Part shown: positions 47,650 through 58,660 of the stretch, piece after piece
Numbering within the stretch: position 1 is the first letter of the stretch
Layout of the letters: each line of letters begins with the position of its first letter
Origin: Pleurodeles waltl
Taxonomy: Eukaryota > Chordata > Amphibia > Caudata > Salamandridae
Reading direction: 5' to 3'
Length of the DNA stretch: 64,000 nt
NCBI RefSeq assembly: GCF_031143425.1
Contig: NC_090437.1
Coordinates: 844,267,978 to 844,331,977 of the forward strand
Position numbers and translations under genes: made by a program
Notes under the pieces: generated by a model
The model's database searches: none
What the model was told of the DNA's origin: nothing
The model's input: only the letters and a program-made list of their open reading frames with translations

Positions 47650-48873
47650 AGGCATTAGGAGCCCCCGTCACATGACCTAACTGGTCACATGCATAACACT
47701 TATGTGGAGGACCCCCTTCCACAGTCTCCCTTTGGAGAACCATGGCTTCTTTTCACTGGGGGGTTGGGAATCCTTACTCTGGGAATCAGATTGAGACCCA
47801 TTAGAGAACTCCCCCTTTTTACCATTACCCCCCCTTTCTTCTGAGAGGGACTCTGCCCACCCTTGGCGTGGTCTCCCCCATATCTCTTTTGGACCCTGGT
47901 GCTCTCCCAGCGGTCCGCTTCCTGGGGTCAGTCAGCTTGCTCTCAATTAGGTGCTGGCGCAGCTCTGGAAAACATGAAATGTACAAGTGCTCCCAAGCAA
48001 TTAAATTGTAAAGCCCCTCATACATTGTTACCTTACTGCCCTTTGCCCAATCATCCAGTGACCTGCAAAAAGAGTCAACACATTCCACCCATGTTTGGGA
48101 TTCATTCTTCTTATAGGACCTAAACATGTCTTTATAATGATCAGGGGTGAGACCATACATAGTGATCAGGGCATCCTTCATGATAGGGTAAGTGAGCCCC
48201 TGGGGATCCCCTAAGGATATCAGAGTATCTCTTCCCTCTTCCTCAAAGTGCTTCCACAGACCTGCCCCCCAATGAGCTTCAGGGACCAGATTCATATGGA
48301 GAGCAGACTCATACCCCTTAAACCACAACAGTATGTCATCCTCCCTCTTGTAATCCTTCACAAGGTCCTTAGGAATGTGCACCCTCGTCTCAGGCTGCAC
48401 TGTGTTACTGCTGCCACCATCCCTACTACCTGGCTCCTCTGATCCAGCTCCCTCAAGCTGAGCTCATGAGCCAACAATAACTTTTTCTCCTCTATGGCCA
48501 TCCTCATTTTTTCCAACTCCAACTAGTAAGCCCTCTCTGCCTGTCTGTCCTGCAACTCTTCAGGAGTCAGACCCTTAGAAGAGACACTGCTACCTGCCCT
48601 GGAGACCCTCCCCCTGGACAGAACAGGCCCACCCACAATACCATTGTGTATGGAATGCTCTTCCTCCTCCTCCTCCTCATCCTCTGTGTGCCCTTCAGTT
48701 TCCTTGGCTATCACTCAGGCCCACAGCACCTTCTGCAGCTCCTCCTTCCTGGTGGAGCCCTTAATGGAACAGGCAAGATTTCTACAGAACTGCTTTAACT
48801 GAGCCACTGTATAGCTCTCCAGATTCTCTAGATCAAAAGCAGCTCCAACTGATGCATCTCCAGCTTGAGACAT
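47650..48873 (-). pseudogene. Gag of the Gmr1-like element: SAP-like N-terminus, SCAN-like capsid, zinc knuckle
   Basis: The ATG at 48873 opens MSQAGDASVGAAFDLENLES, followed by YTVAQLKQFCRNL and RKEELQKVL. This resembles a SAP DNA-binding helix pair, an inference from pattern. A TGA at 48717-48715 interrupts it, and then come an acidic run (EDEEEEEEE) and a coiled-coil-like ERAYWLELEKMRMAIEEK. After a frameshift near 48430 the capsid reads LVKDYKREDDILLWFKGYES, then SQTWVECVDSFCRSLDDW and YISCFPELRQHLIESKL, which resembles the SCAN domain. The nucleocapsid has a CYACDQLGHVTGA zinc knuckle near 47700-47660 whose last Cys is lost. Gag would form the particle. Confidence 0.8.
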
Positions 48874-49708
48874 GAATAAGAGTTAGTGCAAAGTTCCAAA
48901 GGCAGAAAAACAAGTTCCCCAAAAGAGTTCAAAAGTCAATCAAGGATTAACACAAATTGGAAGTAGGGAAAAATCCCAAAAAGAGAAAAAGCAAAAAAAT
49001 CACAAGACAAGTAGTATGTGGTCACTTAGGGGTCACACCGACCACGGGAGCACCGCCAACAGGCTGGCGGTGCTCCCACGAGCATTCTGACCGCGGCGGT
49101 TCAGCCGCGGTCAGAAGCGGCAAGTCGGCGGGCTCCCGCCGACTTACCGCTGCTCGGGGGAATCCTTCATGGCGGCGGAGCGCGCTCCTCCGCCATGAGG
49201 ATTCTGACAGCCCCTACCGCCATCCTGTTCATGGCGGGAAACCCTCCATGAACAGGATGGCGGTAGGGGGTGCAGCGGGGCCCCTAGGGGCCCCTGCCAT
49301 GCCAATGGCATGGGCACGACAGGGGCCCCCGTAAGAGGGCCCCGCAAAGTATTTCAGTGTCTGCCTTGCAGACACTGAAATACGCGACGGGTGCAACTGC
49401 ACCCGTCGCACCCCTGCAACTACGCCGGCTCAATTCTGAGCCGGCGTCCTCGTTGCAGGGGCATTTCCTCTGGGCCGGCGGGCGCTCTTTTGGAGAGCGC
49501 CCGCCGGCCCAGAGGAAATGTCTGAATGGGCGCCGCGGTCTTTTGACCGCGGTGCGGTCATTTGGTGGCGGTACTATGGCGGACGGCCTCCGCCGTCCGC
49601 CATAGTCAGAATCACCCCCTTAGTGGTCTGCACTGAAAACCGTAGTGTACGCTTAATCACTGTATGTCAAGTACAAATAAAAGTCCAATCCCAACCGCTG
49701 ATCACAAT
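48874..49708 (-). other. Leader of the Gmr1-like element, interrupted by a MITE
   Basis: Non-coding sequence between the LTR and the gag ATG. Without the MITE it is about 240 bp. No TGG-initial primer site directly abuts the LTR; the sequence right after the LTR on the minus strand is ATTGTGATCAGCGGTTGGG, so the primer strategy is unclear. Confidence 0.6.
49029..49619. mobile_element. 591-bp GC-rich Harbinger-type MITE made of serial hairpins
   Basis: The ends GGGGTCAC... and ...GTCAGAATCACCCCC are short imperfect inverted repeats, flanked by TTA on both sides (49026-49028 and 49620-49622). TTA is the preferred target of PIF/Harbinger. Inside are at least seven hairpins, including GGGAGCACCGCCA/TGGCGGTGCTCCC (49044), TGACCGCGGC/GCCGCGGTCA (49089), ATGGCGGCGGAGCGC/GCGCTCCTCCGCCAT-like arms (49168), CCTCTGGGCCGGCGGGCGCT against AGCGCCCGCCGGCCCAGAGG (49467) and TATGGCGGACGG/CCGTCCGCCATA (49574). 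It does not encode protein. Confidence 0.88.
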
Positions 49709-51943
49709 TGTTAGAAATGGGGTCTTTGGTTGGCAGTCAGGTTACCCCCTGTCCAAGCAAGGACCTGAACTCTTGTCAGGGTAAAGGAGAATCACCCTCA
49801 GTTAACCCCTGCTCACCCCCTTAGTAGCTTGGCACAAGCAGGCAGGCTTAAGTTCAGAGTCTAGGTGTAAAGTATTTGTACCAACACACACAGTAACTCA
49901 GTGAAAGCACTACAAAATGAGACAACACAGGTTTAGAAAAATAGGTAATATTTATCTAAACAAAACAAGACCAAAATTACAAATATCCACCATACACAAG
50001 TCAAGGTAAATTAAAAAGCAAAAATAGTCTTAAATCCTTAGAAAACAGTACTAACGCTGTTAGTGTGAACAAGTCCCTGGGTTGCATCAAAATAACACTG
50101 CACGGGTGAGTGTGCATCAGAAAAGGCCAGCGATGCGTCGATTTCTCACTCGCAAGTGAGATCCTACGTAGTTCCTCCTCCAGTCGGGTCAGTGTGTGTC
50201 ATTTTTCCTCCCCGCAGGAGAGTGATGCGTCGATCCGCACAGGCACCTCGAGTCTGGGCAGGCTTTGCATCGTTTTTCCATGCCCAGAGATGTTGCATCA
50301 TAAATCCTGCCGCACGGTCTCAGAAAAACCGTGCTATGTAGGTTGCGACGTTATCAGTCTCTGTCAGCGGGTGTTGCACGTCGTTTCTCCAGCTGCGTGT
50401 GTTTCGCTCTTGCAGCCGTGATGCAGGTGGAGCATAGATATCAGCCGAGAAGCCAGCAACGCGTCGTTTCTCGGCTGCGTCTCGGAAGGTGCGTCAAAAA
50501 TGTCCCTGCATGGTGGCGGTCTGTGCGTGGATTTTCAGTCTTGGTCTGATAGCTTCACCTTTCAAGGCCCCAGGAACTGGATAGGGCACCACTTGACAGG
50601 GCAGGAGTCTCAGCAGAGAGTCCAGGTGCTGGCAGGGGAAGTCTTTGATGGGCCTGTGACTTCAACAACAGGAGGCAAACTCAGGACAAGCCCTTGGAGA
50701 TTTCTTCACAAGCATGAATGCACAACAAAGTCCAGTCTTTGTCCCCTTGCACAGGCAGAAGCAGCAACTGCAGGATAGCTCCACAAAGCACAGTCACAGA
50801 CAGGGCAGCACTTCTCCTCAGGTCTTCTCCAGGCAGAGGTTCCTCTAGATTTCCATAAGTGATATAATTTTCAGGGATTTGGGTGCCCTTCTTATACCCA
50901 GTTCTGCCTTTGAAGAAGGCCTACTTCAAAAAAGGAAAGCCTCTCTTGTTTGTGAGATCCTGCCTTGCCCAGGCCAGGCCCCAGACACACACCAGGGGGT
51001 TGAAGACTGCATTATATGAGGGCAGGCACAGCCCTTTCAGGTGTAAGTTACCACCCCACCCTGCCAGCACAGATGGCTCATCAGGATATGCCAGCTACAC
51101 CCCAGCTCCCTTTGTGTCACTGTCTAGAGAGAGGTACAAACAGCCCAACTGTCAAACCGACCCAGACAGAGAATCCACAAACAGGCAGAGTCACAGAATG
51201 GTTTAAGCAAGAAAAAGACCACTTTCTAAAAGTGGCATTTACAAAACACACAATCTCAAAATCAACGTCACTAAAAGATGTATTTTTAAATTGTGAGTCC
51301 AGAGACCCCAAACTCCACATGTCTATCTGCTCTCACAGGGAATCTACGCTTTACTCATATTTAAAGGCAACCCCCATGTTAACCTATGAGGGAGATAGGC
51401 CTTGCAACAATGAAAACCAAATTTGGCAGTATTTCACTGTCAGGACACATAAAACACATTAGTATATGTCCTATCTTAACCATACACTGCACCCTGCCCA
51501 TGGGGCTACTTAGGACCTACCTTAGGGATGTCTTACATGTAAGAATAGGGAAGGTTTAGGCCTTGCAAGTGGGAACAGTTGCCAAGTCGAATTGGAAGTT
51601 TAAAACTGCACACAAAGACACTGCAGTGGCAGGTCTGAAGCATGATTACAGGGCTACTAATGTGGATGGCACAACCAGTGCTACAGGCCCACTAGTAACA
51701 TTTAATTTACAGGCCCTGGGCACCTCTAGTGAACTGTACTAGGGACTTACCAGTAAATCAAATATGCAAATCATGGAATCCAATTACACATACATTTTAC
51801 ATCGGAGCACTTGCACTTTAGAACTGGATAGCCGTGGTAAACAGTAACAAAAACAGCAAATACAGAGACCAGCACATATCAACAACCTGGGAAACAGAGG
51901 CAAAAAGTTAGGGGAGACCACACCAAGGATGCCAAGTCTAACA
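49709..51943 (-). repeat. Complete LTR of the Gmr1-like element (~2.2 kb), shared by two element bodies
   Basis: On the + strand it starts TGTTAGAAATGGGG and ends GCCAAGTCTAACA, so the termini TGTTAGA/TCTAACA are exact inverted repeats. Its last ~171 bp match the truncated LTR at 43929-44090. On its right it is followed by the polypurine tract and RNase H of another copy; on its left by the leader and gag of the main element. It therefore serves as 5' LTR of one and 3' LTR of the other. ORFs inside it are not believed. Confidence 0.88.
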
Positions 51944-52533
51944 CATGTCCCCCCCAGATGAAAGTGGGGAGCAACTACCCAACCTCATGGGAGTTCTGAT
52001 CACTAAGGCAGAAGAATCTGGACAGACCATCAGCATTGACGTGTTCTGTACCAGGGCGGTGTTCCACCATAAAGTCCATCTCGTGTGGGGAAATGGACCA
52101 CCTCAACAGTTTTGGATTCTCACCCCTCATCTGCTTTAACCATCTGAGGGGCCTGTGGTCGGTTTGAACTCGGAAGTGAGTTCCAAACAAGTAGGGTCCT
52201 AGCTTCTTCAGCGCCCAGACCACATCAAAAGCTTCACGCTCTATGGCACTCCATCTACGTTCCCTAGGAAGTAACCTCCTGCTAATAAAGTCTACAGGTT
52301 GATCTAGGCGCTCTTCATTAAGCTGTGAGAGTACTGCTCCTATACCATGCTCTGAGGGGTCTGTTTGCACAACAAACTCCTTGGAATAGTCAGGTGCCTT
52401 CAGCACAGGTGCTGTGCACCTGGCAGCCTTCAGAGCATCAGAAGCGGTCTGGCAAGCCTCTGTCCAGATTACCTTCTTTGGTTGCTTCTTAGAAATCAAC
52501 TCACTCAAGGGGGTAACAATGGTGCAACCACAA
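51944..52533 (-). mobile_element. 3' fragment of a second Gmr1-like copy (RNase H and polypurine tract)
   Basis: It aligns with 44091-44670 of the neighbouring element. A long open minus-strand frame covers RNase H: VIWTEACQTASDALKAARCT, EFVVQTDPSEHGIGAVLSQL, REAFDVVWALKKLGPYLFGT and VQTDHRPLRWL, ending with HRPGTEHVNADGLSRF. The first Asp and the C-terminal NADGLSR motif are retained, so this part is better preserved than in the main element. The purine tract CTGGGGGGACATG directly precedes the LTR. Homology ends abruptly at about 52533 and unrelated AT-rich sequence follows. Confidence 0.85.
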
Positions 52534-53689
52534 TAACTCCTAAAATCAATGACAATACTATACAAATGTACAACAAAGGGTCTAAGTGGAGCACAAGAAC
52601 GTTATGAGTAAGCAAAAGGTCAGTATTAATATTCACAAATGATCATATTTCTTTAAATCACTGCTTAAGTGATCACATGGTGACTATGATGAGAAAAGTG
52701 TAGACAGCATATACAGAAAAGGAAAAGACAAAGGAACAGCACAATATTTCATCTAATAAGTAGAAATCTCAGTAATCTAACAATACGAAAACTATTATTC
52801 TTTTTCAAATTGTCGAAAGTGTCCACTGCATTTAAACCCTAATAATTAATCAGGTCATCATCAGGACAAAGAGGAGTTTAAATGAGCAAGAGTGTCAATT
52901 CTGAAAAAAGGGAAGAAAGGGGGGAAAGGGTGAAAAATATTGGGCATATAAATTAAAATAACTGAATTGAGCAAATGACAATGTAGTAAAAATCAAAAAT
53001 GTTCAAATAATCACACCATGTATATTGATTAATCTGATCTGTGAAAAGAACATGTAGAAAGACACAACTAATGCTGTCCAAAAATTGTAATTCCTGAAAA
53101 CTGTGACACAGTTGAGAGTGAACCATTACCAGGATAGTGATTCGAAAAGCACACTTACTTAGAGATGAATGGCCACAATTAATAGGATAAAAAGTAATAG
53201 GGGTAACGTAAATCTACCTGTTTAAACGAATGAGAATGTTGCAAAAAGTGGAATGCGACAATAGCTAAGAAAGCTTAGCTCATTTAGAAAATAGATGAAA
53301 TACAAAGTGCCAGAGTGTGCCCAAAGTGGTAAACACATTAGTCTGAAACCTACCTGAAACTAAAAGAATCAGGAGAAGCATGTGATTCGCTTTGCTTGAT
53401 GTAAAAATGGGCGCATGTCATCACATCACAAGCAGCATGGAAAAAACACAAACATGTGGGGCAAGCGATGATGCAAAAACATATATATTGGCATTGCGAA
53501 TGAAAAAACTGAATGGGTCACTTTGCTATTATTGAAGGCATCAAAGCTACCATAGTTTGGAAAATGTAAAAAGCAAAAATGAAAAGTTGACAAAAAACTG
53601 ACACTTTATTTGAAAAATAGGGATGTCATAGGGGACCAACCAACACAATTTTAGGGAATCATCCTGATGATCCAACCCATAAGCTTCTC
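52534..53689. other. Anonymous AT-rich sequence
   Basis: About 1.15 kb without a supportable ORF, RNA gene or repeat boundary. Confidence 0.6.
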
Positions 53690-53872
53690 CCCTTACCTAG
53701 TCCTGAGCCCTAAAACTTCATATTGCAATGTACCCAAACCCATCTTAGAACCCTAAACACCGTCGCTGGCCTATAACCTTTACCCAGCCCTGGAACTTAA
53801 AACCTTGTACCAGCCAACCAATACCCACCCCTGAACCCATAACAGCATCTTACTGCCCTGTGCACTTACACA
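53690..53872. repeat. C-rich CCCTAA-like degenerate repeat, left part
   Basis: Words such as GAGCCCTAAAACTT, TAGAACCCTAAACACC and CCTTTACCCAGCCCTGGAAC recur loosely with a spacing of about 25-30 bp. The same style resumes at 56028, beyond the inserted LTR. Confidence 0.55.
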
Positions 53873-56027
53873 TCCTATTAGACCTGACCGACTTAGCGTG
53901 GTCTTCCCCCCAACTTTTTGCCTGCCTCCATTTTCTGAACTCTTCTGTGCTGGCTTTAGGACTTTGTGCACTTTACCACTGCTAAGCAGTCCTAAAGCGC
54001 TTGTACTCTCACCCCTAAAACATGGTAATACCGGCTCATACCCAATTAGCGTATTTACTTACTTATAAGTCCCTAGTAAAGTGCACTACATGTGCTCAAG
54101 GCTTGTAAATTAAATGCTGCTAGTGGGGCTGCGGCAGTGATTGTGCTACCCATTTAGGTAGCCCCTTTACTATGCCTCAAGCATGCCTTTACGGAGCTTG
54201 TTTATACTGCCACTTCAACCTAGCAAGATAAACCTCTTTCTAGTCCTAAACGTTTCCTTTTATACATAGATGTCACCCCTAAGGTAGGCCCTATATGACC
54301 TACAGGGCAGAGTACAATGTATTTAAAGGCAGGACATCCACTTTTAAGTTTTACATGTCCTGGTAGTGACAAACTCCCCAAATCATTTTTCACTACTGCA
54401 TGGCCTATCTCTCCCATAGGATAACATTGTGATTGCCTTATTACATCTTATAAGGGTAATTCACAATCTGGAAGAGATAAGGTTGTCAAGTTTGGTATCT
54501 CTGGACAATTTAAAATCACAACTTATGGTGAAGTCGTACTTTTAAATTGCAGTTATGAAATTGCCACTTTTAGAAAGTTGGCATTTTCTTACTTTAGCCA
54601 TTTGGTGCCTACTGCGGATCTCCAATACAAGCCTGGCGTGGAGGGACAGATGGACTTTTTGCATTCCCTCTTGACAGCCACACATAATGGGAGTTTACGT
54701 GTGACTGATGGGCAATCCACTGACTGATAGGCCATGCTCAGCAGGATGGGAGGGAGGGGCTGACACATATACCTGAATGGGCAGTGTCCTGGCCCACACT
54801 TTGGGCTTCATACCTCCGTGTAGTGAGTCTGGAGCCAGGGCAGGAAGGGAGGACATCTGTGCACTTCAAAGAGCTTTCTTTGAAGTATCCCCCACTTCAA
54901 AGGCACAACTGGGTATACGTACTGGACCTCTGACACCACCAACTCAGTACATTCCTGGAGCTGTTGATACTGTGCCAGGAAAAAGGACTGCTGTGATACT
55001 ACAAGGACTGCCACTGTGCTGAGCTGCTACTCTGTTGTACTCCTGCTTTGCTGAGCTGACTTGCTGCCTGCTGACCTGTTGCTTGAAAGTGAGAAGGACT
55101 GGACCTGCATCTCTAAAACTCAGAACCCAGAGTGACTCCAAAGGGCTGCTGACTGGACTCCTGTTTTCCTGAGTCTCAGGAACACAAAAGACTTCCCCTC
55201 ATCCTGCTCCAGCACCTGGACTTTGCTTGCTACAAGTCCTGTCCTGTCAAGTGGTGCCAACCCAGTCTTGGGCCATTTGAAGTGGATTTAAAGTATTGCT
55301 TCAACCAGAACACAGCATTTTGATTGGAACCCGCCTTTGTGTAAGTTGGCACCTACACATCCTCGTCATTGCGTGGAGTGGACCTGGCCCTTGGAAGAGG
55401 TGTTTCACCTTTGGACTTGACACATCGCCTATTAAGGGAGCAGCAACGATGTATCACATTCAGAACTAACGCGCTTCCCTTGGACTGTTGCATCTTTGCA
55501 GTTTTGTGGAGAAAATCGATGCATTTTGTCCACTTCATAGCTCTCATCTCCATTGACAGTGACAAATCCTGGATCAATGTACTTTTATTCAGCAGGGCCA
55601 AGAGGATCCCTGTTTCCAGGCCGTGCTACATCATGGTCAGCCTGAACTTTTGATTTTTCCCTGGTCCAGTACGACCAGATTCCCATTTAAGCGTGTATTG
55701 CTTCTTATCGCTATTTTACTTTTATTCTTCAAAAATACATATCTAAACTTTTATTTATTGGATTTTTGTCATTTTAGTCTTTTTATTTATTAAATTAAGC
55801 TCTGTTTTTCTAACCTGGTGTGGATTATTCTTTGTGTGATGTTTTCACTGTTTGACATGTTCCACAAATACTTTGCACATTGCCTCTAAGGTTAATCCTG
55901 ACTGCTCTGTGCCAAGCTACCAGAGGGTGAGCTCAGGTTAATTTACGGTGGGTTTGTGAGTTACCCTGACTAGGATTGTGTTTCCTAATTGGACAGGGTG
56001 CATACCTCGGCCAATCAGAAATCTAAT
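53873..56027 (+). repeat. Solo LTR related to the Gmr1-like LTR, opposite orientation
   Basis: It starts near TATTAGACCTGACCGACTTA and ends near CAATCAGAAATCTAAT, decayed forms of TGTTAGA/TCTAACA. Many blocks match the reverse complement of the LTR at 49709-51943: GTGGTCT...ACTTTTTGCCT, TAAGTCCCTAGTA, TTGTAAATTAAATG, TAGTGGG, TTGTGCNACCCA, CCCTAAGGTAGG and a TGTCCTG...AGTGA segment. Near the right end GTTTCCTAATTGGACAGG resembles the other LTR terminus. No internal gene adjoins either side, so it is a solo LTR. The short ORFs within are not believed. Confidence 0.7.
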
Positions 56028-56220
56028 GCCTTAGCCCTAAAAATCTTCACTAACACATACCATTACCCAACACTGGACCCTCATTCTCTTATCAATTCCA
56101 GACCCTTTAAAATCTTACTATACCCTTCCATTACCCATTCCCGAAGCATAAAAACCCTTACAACCCTAACCAATCTGTACCCTTACCCATTCCTGAACCC
56201 TTAAAATGACTTATATCCCT
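56028..56220. repeat. C-rich CCCTAA-like degenerate repeat, right part
   Basis: Recurrent ACCCTTACCCATTCCTGAAC and similar words (CCATTACCCAACACTGGACC, CCTTACAACCCTAACC) with a loose period near 30 bp, continuing the tract at 53690-53872. Confidence 0.55.
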
Positions 56221-56724
56221 TGGTTAATAATAATAAAAAAAACACTTACCTGCTTTGTAAAGTTCTGCATTGTGAAGTACTGATAAAATCCCTCATTTCC
56301 CTGCATTGTATTGCAACCTCCATCATGGCAAAGACTGCTTTGTAAACATTACATACCAGCTCCCACAAGCTTTCAGAGATGAAGTTTCAAATCTGAGGTT
56401 ATGGAGCAGCGAAAATCTGAAAAGTTACACCAGTCTTTTGGGAACTATCTTGCTCGTGAAATATAGTCTTTCAAGTAGATATTTCTTAGGAGTTTTACAA
56501 CAGTGATGGAAGCTCAATGAGGAACATCCTATCTGCCAAACTCTAGTCTAAGTCAATATAGCTGTCTACTCCCATCTTGTCTACTCCGACAATTGTTTTT
56601 TAATACTTAATCTTCATTTTCCATTTTTAATGAAAAAACACTGAATCAAAATAAGTGGCAAACATAGACATTCAAGCCAGCTTGCATCAGTCCTCCCCTT
56701 CATGAAGCTACCGCAGAAGACATA
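56221..56724. other. Anonymous AT-rich sequence
   Basis: About 0.5 kb; nothing recognised. Confidence 0.6.
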
Positions 56725-56883
56725 GGGCTCGATTTAGAGTTTAGCGGATGGGTTACTCCATCACAAACGTGACAGATATCCTGTCCGCAGTATTACGATT
56801 TCCATAGGAAATAATGGAATTGTAATATGACAGATGGGATAGCTATCACGTTTGTGATGGAGTACCAAACTTTAAATCAGGCC
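56725..56883. mobile_element. Short MITE of ~159 bp
   Basis: Ends GGGCTCGATTTAGAGTTT and AAACTTTAAATCAGGCCC are imperfect inverted repeats. Internal arms pair TACTCCATCACAAACGTGA (56755) with TCACGTTTGTGATGGAGTA (56846). The flanking triplets, ATA and ACA, differ by one base, so the target duplication is decayed or the ends are off by a base or two. Confidence 0.78.
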
Positions 56884-57541
56884 CACAGTTTGAAATAGAT
56901 ATAGATCCAACTAAAACCACAATCAATGTTGTTCTGTAGTGCTTTATGCTCCAATAGTTTTTGCAGACTGAAATCAAGAAAAGCCATTCTTTGTCAGCAG
57001 ATACAAATTGACTAAGGTCCTTATTTAGATAATTTGTAATAAAATAAAATCCACTGACTCGGTGTGTGCAGTAAACTCCTCATCATCCGAGTTACTGCAG
57101 GGGGGTTGTTATACATTAAACCCTGCCTACCTCCAAAGCGTCCCTCCTAAAACTGTGAGTGGAAAATTCAGGCAACACATATTTTCAAAGGAGAAAGATG
57201 AACTTCAAAAGAAAGACTACACAGCCACGGTTAAAAGACAAAACAATACCTTGCTATTCCCTAGGCATGGTGAATACATTTAAATGAACCAAGTTTAAAA
57301 GATCTTAATTAGTCATTTATAGCTTAGTTGGCGCCAGATTTGTGCAAGTCCATGGACAATAAAATCACACTGAATTCTGTCCCTTTGGTTTAAGGCACTT
57401 AAATAAAAGCTGGTCGGTGTAACAATCATATTCTCCACATGTCCAGGATCTTCAAATATAGATCTTGCCTAGAAAAGTGCAACAAGGGGCATGTGTGTGT
57501 GATTGCTCCAAATCTGTTAAAATATGTTTAGTTCACCTTCT
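56884..57541. other. Anonymous AT-rich sequence
   Basis: About 0.65 kb up to the next element; a 73-codon ORF at 57062-57283 has no supporting feature. Confidence 0.55.
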
Positions 57542-57546
57542 AACCC

Positions 57547-57783
57547 TGCAAGGTCACAAGCTACAATGACCACTCGGACTCGCTCTTGTTTTATAGATGC
57601 TCTTTTATTAACTCAACTAGTTCTTCACTGTGAATCCCTTTTTCCACCCCGTATCCCCACATTTATATATTTTCCTACGTCACAAGGGATGCACCCACTG
57701 GGCTTGGATTCCACGGGGAAACGTCCACAATCCCCTGCGTGACATAGAGAAGTGGAGTGATCCACCCCTGCGCCAACACTACA
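57547..57783 (-). repeat. 3' LTR of the Ty3/gypsy element
   Basis: 237 bp, TGCAAGGTCACAAG...GCCAACACTACA on the + strand. It shares CTTTTATTAACTCAACTAGT and CCCACTGGGCTTGGATT with the partner LTR. On the minus strand it is preceded by the purine-rich AGGTGGGGAGCAA, the likely polypurine tract. Confidence 0.92.
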
Positions 57784-58660
57784 TTGCTCCCCACCTGGAA
57801 AATAAAACAATAGGAGAAACAAAAAAGAAAACTCAACAGGTCATGTGGAAATGCGGTGATATCCAAAGTCAGAAATGGCGATAGCTCCAAAGCGTTTTAT
57901 CAATGTTGCTTTCAATCAAGTGCAAAGTTGGAATACCGCTGGGAGGGATTGGGGTTGCACTGCAGCTGATACTGCCCGCCCCTGGACCACCCAAATGTCA
58001 GCAGCTGGTTCTGTACCATGTTGGGTGCGTCTGCCATCGTGGCTGTACCCCTCCGTCAGCGTCGGTGGGATGGGAGTCTCGGCCCTTGCCAATTTGTTGC
58101 AGCTACTCTGGCAGTGGGGTCATCCTGTCCATTCAGGCCCCTAGGGATAGCTGGAACCTCCTCTTGGTCGCCCTGGGCTCCCGTCATATCAGAGTTGCCA
58201 TCATTGCTGTCCCGGGGGTAGTGTGGGGAAGGTGCTTGAACTGGGAGACGTTCCGGGTTACTTCTTTTAACCTCCTGGCTCGCTGTCACCATTGTGCCTT
58301 GCACCGGGGTCACTGTCCATGGGTTTGCTTCAAAAGGCAAACTAAATTTACCGCCAGAGTGGCGGGCCCTCACCAGGACGGTGTCCTTCACCTGAACTGG
58401 GATTACTCAGGCTCTCCGCTTCCGGGATGCATAGGTGTTGGTGTGAGACCTCCGCCTCGCAGATTGCCTCTGAGGCGGCGGCTGGATCGCCCATGACGGC
58501 TGATGTGGGATAGTGTCGGACACTATCCTTCAGAGGGAAAGCTGGCTTGGGGTCACGCCAGTGGTGGCGTGAGGTGTGACTAGGTACTACTGGAGGAAGG
58601 CATAGATCGCACTTTTGATGTTTCGGGATTCTGCCGGGGACAATGCAAATTACCTTATTC
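57784..58660 (-). pseudogene. Integrase C-terminal region and 3' untranslated region
   Basis: Minus-strand frames between 58660 and 58348 continue past the integrase core with basic, Pro-rich sequence (HHWRDPKPAFPLKDSVRHYP), as in gypsy integrase tails. Below about 58350 no frame is convincing, and the rest is 3' untranslated sequence leading to the LTR. The + strand ORFs over this region (57903-58496) have no family features. Confidence 0.5.

Larger units (their letters stand above)
43929..51943 (-). mobile_element. Gmr1-like Ty3/gypsy LTR retrotransposon, near full length
   Basis: The minus-strand order is LTR (51943-49709), leader with a nested MITE, gag (48873-47650), protease (near 47583-47344), integrase (46996-45686), reverse transcriptase (45505-44650), RNase H (44640-44110), polypurine tract and truncated 3' LTR (44090-43929). 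Integrase lying upstream of reverse transcriptase is the hallmark described for Gmr1-like elements and differs from ordinary Ty3/gypsy. The capsid region resembles the SCAN domain, which is reported to derive from this clade. Stops, frameshifts and a lost integrase catalytic residue make it inactive. Confidence 0.88.

Noticed and set aside
50110..51462. Several 60-148 codon ORFs in the 49.7-51.9 kb region
   Set aside because: The segment is the long LTR of the Gmr1-like element; no domain is visible and LTRs do not normally code.
57903..58496. 197-codon plus-strand ORF
   Set aside because: It lies in the 3' part of a minus-strand retrotransposon and shows no domain; antisense shadow.
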